A DNA stretch of 64,000 nucleotides from Novosphingobium naphthalenivorans NBRC 102051. Lineage in GTDB: Bacteria > Pseudomonadota > Alphaproteobacteria > Sphingomonadales > Sphingomonadaceae. The first letter of the stretch is position 1. Each line of letters starts with the position of its first letter. A program made the translations under genes and the position numbers. The notes under the pieces were generated by a model, which did not search any database, was not told the origin of the DNA, and saw only the letters and a program-made list of their open reading frames with translations. This document shows positions 8,676 through 18,245 of the stretch, one piece after another. Location of the stretch: NCBI RefSeq assembly GCF_001590985.1, contig NZ_BCTX01000007.1:1-64000 (forward strand). Reading direction: 5' to 3'.

Positions 8676-9467
8676 ATGTATGTCAATGCCAGAATGCGTG
8701 AGACACTCTCACGCTTCAATGCCGCTTCTTCAATGGAAGCGCTGCTCGCCGCCTTAGCTGATGCCGCCACGAAAATGGGCTTCCCCTATGTCGCGATGAT
8801 CCAACATGGCGGCCTCCCACGCTTGGTCGAACGGGCGCTGGTTATTACCAACTATCCGGCGGAGTTCGTGCGTTTCTACACCGAGAGCCACGCGTACGTC
8901 ATCGATCCAGTCTATGAGGTGAGCCAGTTGCTGGACCGCCCGTTCAGCTGGGACGAGATTCCCGGTTATGTCGATCTCACAGGCACACAATCAGCCCTGT
9001 TCGAAGAAGCGCGGCTGCATGGTCTCGTCCACGGTGTCACCGTGCCGCTCCACATACCGAGCGAATCCCATGCGTCTTGCACTTTCGCACGCGCGGAGCC
9101 GATCATGGCTTCGCCATCGCTACTGACGACGCTCCACATCGTCGCTGCCTTCGGGTTCAAGGCGGGCCTCAGACTACATCATGCCTCGCGCGGACATGAC
9201 GTACCCAGGCTCACGCGCCGCGAAGCTCAATGCACGGCATTGGTCGCCGTCGGCAAGAGCGATTGGGAGATCAGCCAGATACTCGGTCTGAGCGAGACCT
9301 CGGTGCGCTATTTCGTCTCCCACGCAAAGCAGCGTTACGGCGTCTACAAGCGCTCAGAGCTTGTCGCCAGGGCGCTCATCGACGCGCAGATCCTTCGAAA
9401 CGACCAAGGGATCATTGAGGCTGGACCCCGCCGCCCGCGCCACAGGGCGAAACGGCGCAGTCCTTGA
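8676..9467 (+). CDS. LuxR-type transcriptional regulator with autoinducer-binding domain (solo)
   Basis: The 263-aa regulator has an N-terminal acyl-homoserine-lactone-type ligand domain (about 20-165) and a C-terminal LuxR helix-turn-helix (LTRREAQCTALVAVGKSDWE onward to about 245). Ligand-pocket positions conserved in LuxR/TraR are present: Tyr in RFYTESH, Asp-Pro in VIDPVY, Trp in FSWDE and Gly in VHGVTVP. The TraR Trp57 position appears to be Phe. No luxI-type synthase is present in the window, so it is a solo regulator here. AAGGAGG precedes the ATG. Being next to the conjugation region, it may link transfer or plasmid functions to quorum signals, as TraR does; this is inference. Confidence 0.88.
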   Translation: MYVNARMRETLSRFNAASSMEALLAALADAATKMGFPYVAMIQHGGLPRLVERALVITNYPAEFVRFYTESHAYVIDPVYEVSQLLDRPFSWDEIPGYVDLTGTQSALFEEARLHGLVHGVTVPLHIPSESHASCTFARAEPIMASPSLLTTLHIVAAFGFKAGLRLHHASRGHDVPRLTRREAQCTALVAVGKSDWEISQILGLSETSVRYFVSHAKQRYGVYKRSELVARALIDAQILRNDQGIIEAGPRRPRHRAKRRSP

Positions 9468-9651
9468 CAGTCCTGTCGGTGTCGCCGTGTTGCGCATCCC
9501 GTCAATTGGCCCGCGAATCGCCATGCCTAGGGCGGATAAGTGTATTGACCTACGGTCGCACGATCCAGTTTGCCGAGCTCTGATAATGCCAAGCAAGGCT
9601 TAGCCAATTTCGAAATTAATAAACTCGACAGTAGTTTCCCAATCTGTCAAA

Positions 9652-10446
9652 ATGCATAGCATGGCTTCGCAAACATTAGGAAAATTAAACCGGCTGCAAC
9701 GGGATCTCCCAGAGAGCCTGCTGGTCGACGCGGCATGGATGGAAGCCCATGGTTACTCATCATCGCTGCGGAGCCAATATGTTCGCGCGGGATGGCTCGA
9801 TAGCCCGACCCGGCGCGTCTATCGCCGCTCGCGTGGACCGCTCACCTGGGAACAGGCCGTTATCTCACTGCAATCCCTGTTGGACCTGCCTTTGACAGTT
9901 GGCGGGCGCACAGCGCTCGAACAGCAGGGCTACGCTCATTATCTCTCCATAACGGTGCGCGAAGTCCATCTCTATGGGCCAAGCCGGCCGCCGACATGGC
10001 TCGACAGCCTGCCACTCGATGTCTCGTTCCGCTGGCATAACAGCCTCCGGCTGTTTCCAGTCGACGGCGAGATTCCTCCCGAGCCTGCGCCCCGGATGTC
10101 CAGCACCGCCGGCACGACCTTGCCGATCCGCTGTTCGAGCAAGGAACGCGCCGTTCTCGAACTGCTCGATGAGCTTCCCCATGAGAGCTTCCATCAGGTC
10201 GACATGCTGATGGAAGGAATGAGCGACCTCAGCCCACGTCGCCTTCAGACACTTCTTGAGGCGTGCGCGAGCGTAAAAGTGAAGCGTCTCTTCCTCTTCT
10301 TCGCGGATCGCCATGGCCATGCCTGGCGTTCGAAGCTCGATGTTTCCCGCCTGGATCTCGGATCGGGCAAACGCGTCCTGGTCAAAGGAGGGAAGCTCGA
10401 CCGGCGCTACAACATCACCGTGCCCTCCGACCTGGCGGGAGAATAG
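9652..10446 (+). CDS. abiEi: AbiEi-type antitoxin
   Basis: The 264-aa protein has an N-terminal winged-helix segment (ESLLVDAAWMEAHGYSSSLR, then YVRAGWL) and a C-terminal domain ending in LDRRYNITVPSDL. This layout fits AbiEi antitoxins of the long type, which bind DNA and repress the abiE operon. It is followed after 4 bp by the AbiEii nucleotidyltransferase, the standard order of this type IV toxin-antitoxin and phage-defence pair. The start could be 9652 or 9661; neither has a clear ribosome site. Confidence 0.85.
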   Translation: MHSMASQTLGKLNRLQRDLPESLLVDAAWMEAHGYSSSLRSQYVRAGWLDSPTRRVYRRSRGPLTWEQAVISLQSLLDLPLTVGGRTALEQQGYAHYLSITVREVHLYGPSRPPTWLDSLPLDVSFRWHNSLRLFPVDGEIPPEPAPRMSSTAGTTLPIRCSSKERAVLELLDELPHESFHQVDMLMEGMSDLSPRRLQTLLEACASVKVKRLFLFFADRHGHAWRSKLDVSRLDLGSGKRVLVKGGKLDRRYNITVPSDLAGE

Positions 10447-10450
10447 CTGT

Positions 10451-11371
10451 ATGGCGTTTCTCGACGGCTACCGGAGACAGGTCGCTCTTCTTCTGCGTGT
10501 TATGCCTCACGTCGCGAAGGAGGATATCTTCGCGCTGAAAGGCGGAACAGCGATCAATCTGTTCGTGCGTGACCTGCCGCGACTTTCGGTGGACATCGAC
10601 CTCACCTATCTGCCGATCGAGGACCGCGCGACCTCGCTCGCCACGATCGATGCGGCGATGCTGCGGATCAAGGAACGCATCAAGGAAGGACTGGTCGGAG
10701 CCAGGATTCATGCGTCGCGTTCCGCTGACGAAAAAATCGTCACCAAGCTCATCGTTCGTGCGGATGATGTGCAGATCAAGATCGAGGTCACGCCAGTGTT
10801 GCGCGGGACGGTCTATGATCCCGTCGTTATGGGTGTCGTTCCCGCAGTCGAGGACGCCTTTGGTTTTGCTGAGATTCAGGTGGTGTCCTTCGCCGATCTC
10901 TATGCGGGAAAAATCGTGGCGGCGCTCGACCGGCAGCACCCTCGCGACCTCTTCGACGTCCGCGACTTGCTGGCGAACGAAGGCGTCACAGACGATTTGC
11001 GACGTGCATTTCTCGTCTACCTCGCCAGCCATAATCGCCCGATGGCCGAGGTTCTCGCTCCCGCCCGTAAACCGCTCGCCGAGGAGTTCGAGCGCGGTTT
11101 CGTCGGAATGACTCACCAGCCGATCACTCTGGCGGAACTGGAATCAGCGCGTGAAGACATCATCGCGCGCATGGTTGCCGGGATGCCTGACACTCATCGG
11201 CAATTCCTTGTCGGCTTCAAGCGTGGTGAACCGGACTGGGCGCTTGCGGGCATTGATGAGGCGAGGCGACTGCCCGCGGTCTTGTGGAAGCAACGTAACC
11301 TGGACCGGTTGGACCCTGGCAAGAGGCAGGAGCTTGTTGCCGCGTTGGAGAAGCAATTGCTGCCGGGATAG
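10451..11371 (+). CDS. abiEii: AbiEii-type nucleotidyltransferase toxin
   Basis: The 306-aa protein is a DUF1814/AbiEii nucleotidyltransferase. Its motifs are in order: KGGTAINLF (GG-T), SVDIDLTYL (the D-x-D metal site), IEVTPVLRG and KIVAALDRQHPRDLFDV (the K/R...D motif). AbiEii toxins transfer nucleotides to tRNA or related targets and halt growth unless countered by AbiEi. The start at 10451 is the ATG 4 bp after the antitoxin stop; a longer frame into abiEi is not needed. The pair probably stabilises the island or defends it against phages. Confidence 0.88.
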   Translation: MAFLDGYRRQVALLLRVMPHVAKEDIFALKGGTAINLFVRDLPRLSVDIDLTYLPIEDRATSLATIDAAMLRIKERIKEGLVGARIHASRSADEKIVTKLIVRADDVQIKIEVTPVLRGTVYDPVVMGVVPAVEDAFGFAEIQVVSFADLYAGKIVAALDRQHPRDLFDVRDLLANEGVTDDLRRAFLVYLASHNRPMAEVLAPARKPLAEEFERGFVGMTHQPITLAELESAREDIIARMVAGMPDTHRQFLVGFKRGEPDWALAGIDEARRLPAVLWKQRNLDRLDPGKRQELVAALEKQLLPG

Positions 11372-11584
11372 GTCAGGCGCCCCTCCGACGCCTGCAGGTC
11401 AGCCTGTTTGCGGCGAGCAGCGCGGAAGGGTGGTGGTTAGGTGAAGTGCGGGAGCAGCGAGGAAAGGGTGGAGGTGATGGGAGAGGGAGCCGCTCGCGTT
11501 TGGGACCAGCAGGTACATTGAAGGCTTACGGTTCGACATGGATTTTGGCGGAATGGCCGGGCAATGTCTTTCCGCTAGCGCTGC

Positions 11585-11938
11585 CTATATTCTTGGTGAT
11601 GCAGGCGCGCGAACATAGCGCACAGCGTGGTCGAGGCGCTCCGCCGCGTCGGCCTCGCTGATGCGGAGGCGGCGTGCGATCTGGCCAACGGTAAAGCCGT
11701 CATTGCGATGAAGGAACAAGGCCCGCATGGTCAGGTGCGGTAGATCGGTAAAAACAGAATCCCATACCTCGCCTTCTTCCCCCATCTTGCCCGACGACCC
11801 CATGACCCTCTCAATCACATCGTGGAGATCGGCAGCAGCGGGTTCCTGCAAGGCGTATAGGATCGCCAAGGACTGCTCCATCATTTCCAGCGCTTGTTCT
11901 TTCAATTCGTCGTTGCCCGGCTCGTTACCGCTCCCCAT
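11585..11938 (-). CDS. small helix-turn-helix protein, sigma-70 region 4-like
   Basis: The 117-aa protein has an acidic helical N-terminus (ELKEQALEMMEQSLAILYAL). Its C-terminal segment (TMRALFLHRNDGFTVGQIAR, then RLRISEADAAERL) resembles sigma-70 region 4. There is no sigma region 2, so it is not a complete sigma factor. A strong ribosome site (AAGGAGG, 7 nt before ATG) supports it as a real gene. It may be an island-encoded regulator; its target is unknown. Confidence 0.65.
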   Translation of the reverse strand: MGSGNEPGNDELKEQALEMMEQSLAILYALQEPAAADLHDVIERVMGSSGKMGEEGEVWDSVFTDLPHLTMRALFLHRNDGFTVGQIARRLRISEADAAERLDHAVRYVRAPASPRI

Positions 11939-12535
11939 GCTCTCACCTCCTTCTTAGTTGCAGAGGAGCATGACAGAAATCGCGGGATTTTCATCAACAA
12001 CAACCCCCAACTTGGATATTGTTGTGCGCTGGCTTTTTGCGCGAAGGTGCCATGCGCTATTTTATGATTTCCGAGCCGTTAGCCGGACTTCAGATTTTGA
12101 AAACATCATGACTGCCAGCCTTACAGGTCGCGCCGCCGCTCGCATCAGCGGAGGTGCCGAGAATGGGGTTGCCCGGGGATGGAGATGCTCGAGATATGGA
12201 AAATGCACGGTCTCGTGCCGACCTTGTAAGTCATATGCCCAGCAGAAGCGGCTGAGACGCAGTCCGTGTTGGACACCGCAAAAGCTGTCCCAACCGCGAC
12301 ATTTACCGGAACTGGCAAGAACGACCGTCATGCATTGACATTGGTGACGGTTATTGCGGCGGCGCCAATACCCTCTCTCTGGAATTGACGCCGCCACATC
12401 GATCCCTGTTCGCAAAGATGGGTCAATGCCGATAGATTAGAAGCGTTGTTCCCAATCGGTTTCCAGATCGAGCCGATTCACAAATGATGGAACACCGACA
12501 GAATTCTGCTATAGTCCTCCAGTGAGGATATAGCG
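11939..12535. other. 597-bp stretch without a supported gene
   Basis: Frames on both strands here lack protein-like composition and ribosome sites. Base composition is more AT-rich than the neighbours from 11960 to 12120. It should hold the promoters for the divergent genes at 11938 (minus) and 12536 (plus). No clear repeat or hairpin stood out. Confidence 0.5.
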
Positions 12536-12994
12536 ATGAACAACGCCGCCCATATTCAAGCGCCCGAACCGGCATCGCCTCGGCTGAAACCGTCCGATTG
12601 GCTCTGGCGTCCGTGGTACGCGAAGCTGTGGTGGTCGGCAATTCCGGTCTGGTGGATTGGCATGGCTACATCGACCAGGATCGCGCCGCTTGAGGCGTTC
12701 TACGACAGTGCGGCGGCCGGTTTTCTCAACCTCCTGTTCTTTCCGATGACGGCACTCATGGTGCTTGGACTCGGCTATGTGCAGCAGTGGGTGGCCGGGT
12801 TTTCATCGACGGGCGAGGGTACGCCTGTGTCCGATGAAGCGGTGGCCAGAACCTCCAAAAGAATGTGGGAGGAACATGAGCGAGGAATGGAAGACCTTCG
12901 TGCTGGCACCGATATATTCGATCCACGGTCGGGAGGTCTCTACATCGGCAACCCGCTGAGCCTTCAGCACCCTAGTCGGTTCTTCAAGCACTAA
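12536..12994 (+). CDS. hypothetical membrane protein
   Basis: The 152-aa protein has two predicted membrane helices (about 30-45, WWSAIPVWWIGMA, and 60-84, AGFLNLLFFPMTALMVLGLG) and a polar C-terminus ending in NPLSLQHPSRFFKH. GAGGATA lies before the ATG. It converges with traG, and the stop codons overlap (CTAA at 12991-12994). No family is recognised. The location at the end of the transfer region suggests an island protein, perhaps an entry-exclusion or accessory membrane factor, but nothing in the sequence proves this. Confidence 0.6.
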   Translation: MNNAAHIQAPEPASPRLKPSDWLWRPWYAKLWWSAIPVWWIGMATSTRIAPLEAFYDSAAAGFLNLLFFPMTALMVLGLGYVQQWVAGFSSTGEGTPVSDEAVARTSKRMWEEHERGMEDLRAGTDIFDPRSGGLYIGNPLSLQHPSRFFKH

Positions 12995-15900
12995 CGATTC
13001 TTGAAGCTGCTGTCGCCATCGCCGGGGCTGCCATCCACGTCCGTAGAAAATCTACCGCTCTTCAGGACGGAGTTCTGTTCGACCGAAGTCAGGGGCCCGG
13101 TAATGTCGAAAGTTGCCCGGCCGGAATCCGCATCATGGAGATATCGGTTGCGTATGCCATCCGGGCCAAGAATCCGGTCCGACAGTTCACGCGAGAAGGT
13201 CGCCGCCGGGTCGCTCGAGCGCGCGGCTTCGCGCTCGGCGGCGGCAATCGCTTCGCGCACGTCGTAGTTGACGATGTCAATCGACGACTGTGCTGTCTCG
13301 TTGCTGATTCCGACGTCACGACTTTCAAAACCAAGACTGGCGCCCACTCGACCTGAGGTCGACGTGGTCTTCTGTGGCGACTGCGCTTGGCCCGCTTGCT
13401 TGCCTTTCTCTGCAGGCTGCCCGCGACCGCCTATCGCCTCCGATTCATCGACCCCAACCGAGCCTCCGAGTTGAGCGCCGACGCTTGTACCGATCGTGAC
13501 ATTATCCTGCGCGGATCGCGAGAGCCCGCGCTGCCACCCGGTCTGCGCGATGATCGCCTGCACGTCGCGCGTAAGCGTATCGGCCACCTGCGGGTTCAGA
13601 CGCCAGTTGCCATGACGGTCCATCTCGAACCCGCCCTTGAGCCAGTTCTGCATCATCGCCTGGCCCTGTTCGCCGCTGCTGAGGAAATGCTCGATCGTGT
13701 CGGGCCCGGCCTGTTTCCCTGCCTCGAACCGCGTAGAGGTATCGTTGCGGGCCGATTGCTGGAACCCGACCGAGCTGGAGACGAGAAGATCGTTGTCGGC
13801 GAACGAGAACCTTGCCCGCCCGCCATTGGCGACCGCGCCCAATTGGCTCTCGTTGATGAGCCCGCCGCGCCACATCTGCGCCGCCGTCTCCGGGGTGAGA
13901 TTGAGGCTCAGATCGCCATTCTGCGCCATGGCGATCTGCCGCTTCGACATGTCGACACCATGATCGGCCAGCAGCTTCTGCATGCGCGTCAGGCGCTCAT
14001 TATCGATGATCCGCGTCATCCGTTCGTTGCGAGCGCGGTCAGCGATCCCGGCCGCACCACCTTCGGCCATGTCGACCTGATTGCCGGCGCCCTGCGACAG
14101 CGTGCGGATGAAGCTGTCGAGATGTGCGGCCTGGCGCACCGACATGCCCGCGGCGGCCGCGCCTTCCGCGAACCCGGCATTGTCGGCCTGTCGCCGCTGC
14201 TCCCCGATCCGGGCGGCCGAGCGCGTACCGTCGTGACCGACCTCACGCTGCGCGTCGAGCTTGCCCGACCGCTCCGCAAAATCGAAGCCCGCTGCCTCGC
14301 GGGTGCGGCCATAGACGCTGGCGCCCTCGCGCGCGGCCTCGACGGTCGCACCGTCGGCGGTGCCGACCTGCACGGCGGCATTGTAGGTTTCGAGCGCCCG
14401 CATGACCTGCGCCTCGTTGCGGCCGGTTGCGCGGGAGAGTTGGGAAATGGCTGTCGACCGAGCCTCTCCGGATAGCGCATTGATAAAGGCGATGCGGCGG
14501 GAGGTTTCCTGGACTGAGAGGCCGAGCATGGAGGCGGCGTTGCGCTGGCCCTCATTGCTGCCGGTCCTATGCGCCTGCTCGGTCGCGACATTGCCGCGCT
14601 CGATCCGCCTTACATTGTCGCCAGCAAAATCGCGCCGGCCTTCCATCGCGCCGACTTGAATCTGCGCGCCGGTAAGATCGTTGCGCAGCATCTGCTCCTG
14701 GTCGAAGGTATTGGCGATCAGTTTGGCGAAGGTCGGATCAGCCGACGCTTGGGCGATCACCGTCGAGGCTTTGAGCGCGGCATCCTTTTGGTCGTAGCCG
14801 TTCCTCTCAAAATGCCGCTGGGCTCCGGACAGCATCATGTCATAGGCGCGCGTATCCCCGAACGCCTTCCACTGGACCATCTTCTGCGTGAAGGCCGCGA
14901 ACGAACGTTCCCCGGATTGCCCCTCGCCAAAATAGCCGGTGCCAAGGCTGCGGAGCGCATCCTTCTCGGCAAAATTATGGATCGCACTGGTCGCGGCATT
15001 GTCGCGCACGGCGCGCACGGTCGCGGGATCGGTGAGGCTGCGGCCGGTGAGGGCAGGGGAGAGCCCGCCCAGTTCGCGTGCCGCATCGAGCTTGCCCATG
15101 CCGAATGCGGCCGTCCCGCTGGCGCCGCCGCCATGTTCGCCGAGCACGCTGCTCGCGGCACCGAACGCACGGGTTGCGCCGAAGGCCGAGCGCTCCCCGA
15201 AATCCCCGAAGTTCGAAGCCGCGCCCCGCCGCGCCATGGTGCCCGCTGCTCCCGCCTGCGCCTCGAGCGCGCCGGCATAGCCTTCGCTGGTGGCAAGCGG
15301 TGCGGCGGCTGCCGTGCCCTGACCCTGCACACCGAGCGCGCCGGATGTGAACGAGGTGAACACATTACCGGAGAACCGGAAAACCGTGAAGACGAACGCC
15401 CCCGCAAGACCCGCGGACGCGGTGCGGAAACTCCCGAAGATGGCGAGCGCCTTCATCGCGGACGACGGCGCCAGCATCCAGGCATTGGCCGCGACATGGT
15501 TGGCGCGCATCTCGGCCAGCACATCGGTCGCGCGGCCGAGCGTCAGCTGATAGATCCCGGCGTCGATCACGCCCCAGAGCGCCACGAAGACGAACAGGCC
15601 GAGGGCGAAGGAAGCCACGCGCAGATTGATCGGGGTGAGGATGAACAGCAGCGCGACGGGCATCATGAAGAGCATGATCCCGAAGACCGTCGCCCGGATC
15701 GTGGGCATCCACTCGTTGGCCGTCGACATGGTGGCCAGGCCTGACGAGACGACAGCGCGATTGGCCATGACACGCGCCGCCGTTGCAGGACTGTCCTCGA
15801 ACAGCACATCGCCCACCGTGCTGCCGAGCATCACATTGGTCAGGAACTGCTGGAGCGAGAGCGGCGTATCCATCATCATCTGGCCAAGTTCGCCGATGTT

Positions 15901-16761
15901 GGAGCGGCAGCGCTGAAGCTGGGTCGCATTGCCGATGTCGTAGCCGGTGCGGGTGCAGACCTGCGCGACATAATTGTCGAACAGCGCAGGTTCGGAGAGG
16001 CGTGTCGAGATATGTTCCCACGCCTCGTTGCAGCTCACCGTCGTGCCGCCCTTGTCGGTGGACGTGAACACCGTGCTGAAGGTCGCCGGCCCCGCCATCG
16101 CGGCAAAGGCGGCAGGAAGATCGGTCGCCGTGCGGAACAGCTGATCGTCGTCGACGCCATAGGCGGGCGAGACCCGCGCGACCGGATAGCATTGCCGGAC
16201 ATAGTCCTTGATCGTCGCGTCAAGGAACGTGTCGGTCATCGGGCCGCGCGGGCTCGCTGCATTGAGGAACAGGTCGAAACTGTGCCCGCCCGCCCCGAAC
16301 TCAAGCTTGGCATGGGGATCGGTGGTGTTGTCGTCGATCACTTCCGCGAGCGCGCGCTCCATCATGTTGGTCATGCCCGCGACCAGCACGATGAGGTTCG
16401 GCACGTCGCCGACCGGCTGATAGGCGTTGCGGACGCGGTCGTAGACATGGACCGTGCCCGTCGTCGCGACCAGGCCGACGAACAGGCCGACGCCGATCAG
16501 CATCTGGAACCCGAAGGCGACGATGCCCATGCCTTGCCCGCGGATGCTGGCGAGCAGGACGCCGAGCGCGATGCCCACCACCGCGACGATCAGCACCAAT
16601 GTCTCGTAACGCGAATCCCCGAAGATCATCGAGACGAGGCGGAAGGCGTCCACCGTCTCCGCAAAGCCGTCATAGGTGTGGAAACTCGCATCGATCGCCA
16701 GCGCGGGACTGGCCGAGAAGAGAGCGATCAGGACCGAGATCGCGCGAACTAAGCGGTGCAT
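12991..16761 (-). CDS. traG: TraG-like mating-pair stabilization protein (F-type T4SS)
   Basis: The 1256-aa protein has a cleavable signal (ending SPALAID) and membrane helices near 50-75 and 80-105. A Cys-containing periplasmic loop is followed by a hydrophobic block at about 345-470 (VFGIMLFMMPVALLFILTPI). The last ~700 residues form a long helical, Gln/Ala-rich tail. This is the layout of F TraG, which acts in pilus assembly and, by its C-terminal part, in mating-pair stabilisation and entry exclusion. F TraG is about 940 aa, so this copy has an extended tail. It is the last gene of the transfer operon, 14 bp after traH. Confidence 0.9.
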   Translation of the reverse strand: MHRLVRAISVLIALFSASPALAIDASFHTYDGFAETVDAFRLVSMIFGDSRYETLVLIVAVVGIALGVLLASIRGQGMGIVAFGFQMLIGVGLFVGLVATTGTVHVYDRVRNAYQPVGDVPNLIVLVAGMTNMMERALAEVIDDNTTDPHAKLEFGAGGHSFDLFLNAASPRGPMTDTFLDATIKDYVRQCYPVARVSPAYGVDDDQLFRTATDLPAAFAAMAGPATFSTVFTSTDKGGTTVSCNEAWEHISTRLSEPALFDNYVAQVCTRTGYDIGNATQLQRCRSNIGELGQMMMDTPLSLQQFLTNVMLGSTVGDVLFEDSPATAARVMANRAVVSSGLATMSTANEWMPTIRATVFGIMLFMMPVALLFILTPINLRVASFALGLFVFVALWGVIDAGIYQLTLGRATDVLAEMRANHVAANAWMLAPSSAMKALAIFGSFRTASAGLAGAFVFTVFRFSGNVFTSFTSGALGVQGQGTAAAAPLATSEGYAGALEAQAGAAGTMARRGAASNFGDFGERSAFGATRAFGAASSVLGEHGGGASGTAAFGMGKLDAARELGGLSPALTGRSLTDPATVRAVRDNAATSAIHNFAEKDALRSLGTGYFGEGQSGERSFAAFTQKMVQWKAFGDTRAYDMMLSGAQRHFERNGYDQKDAALKASTVIAQASADPTFAKLIANTFDQEQMLRNDLTGAQIQVGAMEGRRDFAGDNVRRIERGNVATEQAHRTGSNEGQRNAASMLGLSVQETSRRIAFINALSGEARSTAISQLSRATGRNEAQVMRALETYNAAVQVGTADGATVEAAREGASVYGRTREAAGFDFAERSGKLDAQREVGHDGTRSAARIGEQRRQADNAGFAEGAAAAGMSVRQAAHLDSFIRTLSQGAGNQVDMAEGGAAGIADRARNERMTRIIDNERLTRMQKLLADHGVDMSKRQIAMAQNGDLSLNLTPETAAQMWRGGLINESQLGAVANGGRARFSFADNDLLVSSSVGFQQSARNDTSTRFEAGKQAGPDTIEHFLSSGEQGQAMMQNWLKGGFEMDRHGNWRLNPQVADTLTRDVQAIIAQTGWQRGLSRSAQDNVTIGTSVGAQLGGSVGVDESEAIGGRGQPAEKGKQAGQAQSPQKTTSTSGRVGASLGFESRDVGISNETAQSSIDIVNYDVREAIAAAEREAARSSDPAATFSRELSDRILGPDGIRNRYLHDADSGRATFDITGPLTSVEQNSVLKSGRFSTDVDGSPGDGDSSFKNR

Positions 16762-16775
16762 GACGCGGCCCTCCG

Positions 16776-18200
16776 TCAGCGGTTGCGGTTGGCGGCGGCG
16801 CCGGCGGCGTCGCGCGCATCACGGTCGCGCTGGCGCACGACCCCGGCATAGTTGGCCGAGAGGTTCGCCTGGTTGAGGGCGGCCATGTAGGACTGGCGCA
16901 TCTGCGCGCGCTGGCGCAGCACCTCGTCGCGTAGCCCGCTCAATTGCTCAATGCCCTTGGCGAGGATGCGGGTCTGGCAGATCCGGGCGCTGCCGGCATC
17001 GGCCGCGCCGGCGGCGGTCACGCCACGTTCGGCATTGGACACGGCAAAATCTATGCTACGCGTGAGGTCGTTGAGCATCTGGTATGCGAGCGTCAACGCG
17101 ACCAGTTCGTCGGTATCGCCGATCACGCTCTCGACCAGCCCCTGGCGCACGCCCCATTCCAGAAGACGATAGACGGGGAGGGTGCGCACATTGGCGACGA
17201 ACTGGCGTTCCTCCGCCGTCAGCGCGGCGCGCGTGCGGATCTTGATCGCGATCGACTCCATCCGGCCGCGCGCGAGCACCAGCGCGCCCTTGCCGCTGCC
17301 GTCGGTCGAGCAGTCGGCCGAGGTCGGCGGCACCGCGATCGCGCGGGTCTGGACCTTGCCGGTCAGGAAATCATCGACGCTCTCGGTGTCCTGCCGCGCG
17401 CAGGCGGGGATAGCCGTGAACAGCGGTACCTTGTCCGCCGGGTCCCAGCGCATATAGACGTCGCCGACGCGGGCGCGCATGACGCCGGCCCAGTCGGACG
17501 CGCCGACACGCGCGGCGGCATGGGCGAGGAGCGAGCCGGTCTTGAAGATGTCGGTGACCTCGGCCGGGCAGTTTTCCAGCGCGTCGCGCAGATCCTCGGT
17601 CGGATTGCCCTGGTTCGCCTGAATCTTTTCGCGGCTCTGCTGATAGCTCTTGGAGAAGCCCTCGCGGACGCTCTTGTAGCCGGTCATCTCTTCGATGATG
17701 CCCGACATATTGTCGTCGCCCCGGGCGATCTGGACCATGCGGTTGGCGAGCCGGCAATCGTTGACCTGGATCGAGTTGAGGAAGTTGGTCGCCGCCTCCA
17801 TCTTCGAGATGATGTTGCCCATTTTTTCATCGAGGGTTTCCAGCAGGTACTGGAAAGCGACCGCCGGGGCGGCCTGAAGGATGCTTTCGAGCTTCTGGAC
17901 GAGATAGTCGGGATCGAGGAACGACATGCCGCCCAAAAACATGTCGATTCCCCCGCAGCCCGCGCGGACCTTGGGCAGCGTGACCGACATGAGATAGTCG
18001 TTATGGACATCGATCCGGCCCGACATGCCGCCCGCGGTGATATAGCCGCGGGTCTGGTCCTCGAACGAGCCGGGGCTGGTATAGGTCACATTGTCGAACC
18101 AGCTTTCGGCCCAGCTTTGCGCACAAGCCGGTGTGGCGAAGGCAACGCAAGCCAGCAGGGGCAAGGCGAGCAGGGTCAGGCGGCGGCGCGGGTTTGCCAT
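16776..18200 (-). CDS. traH: TraH conjugal pilus assembly protein
   Basis: The 474-aa protein, close to F TraH in length, has a signal peptide ending TPACAQ. The family block VRAGCGGIDMFLGGMSFLDP is followed by a long helical region and scattered Cys residues (DCRLANR, NCPAEV, PACARQD). TraH is a periplasmic protein needed for pilus extension and retraction and for mating-pair formation, working with TraF, TraU, TraW and TrbC. It lies between the thioredoxin-like gene and traG in the usual F-type order. Confidence 0.93.
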   Translation of the reverse strand: MANPRRRLTLLALPLLACVAFATPACAQSWAESWFDNVTYTSPGSFEDQTRGYITAGGMSGRIDVHNDYLMSVTLPKVRAGCGGIDMFLGGMSFLDPDYLVQKLESILQAAPAVAFQYLLETLDEKMGNIISKMEAATNFLNSIQVNDCRLANRMVQIARGDDNMSGIIEEMTGYKSVREGFSKSYQQSREKIQANQGNPTEDLRDALENCPAEVTDIFKTGSLLAHAAARVGASDWAGVMRARVGDVYMRWDPADKVPLFTAIPACARQDTESVDDFLTGKVQTRAIAVPPTSADCSTDGSGKGALVLARGRMESIAIKIRTRAALTAEERQFVANVRTLPVYRLLEWGVRQGLVESVIGDTDELVALTLAYQMLNDLTRSIDFAVSNAERGVTAAGAADAGSARICQTRILAKGIEQLSGLRDEVLRQRAQMRQSYMAALNQANLSANYAGVVRQRDRDARDAAGAAANRNR

Positions 18201-18245
18201 GGCGGGCAGCTTTCGTTTGCGCGGGCAAGGGTCTGGCTCCCCATG

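Noticed and set aside
11446-11661. Small plus-strand frame after abiEii
   Set aside because: No ribosome site, low-complexity start, and it runs into the well-supported minus-strand gene at 11585.
12062-12415. Minus-strand frame of 117 codons in the gap before 12536
   Set aside because: Composition is random-like, and no ribosome site or conserved-looking motif is present.
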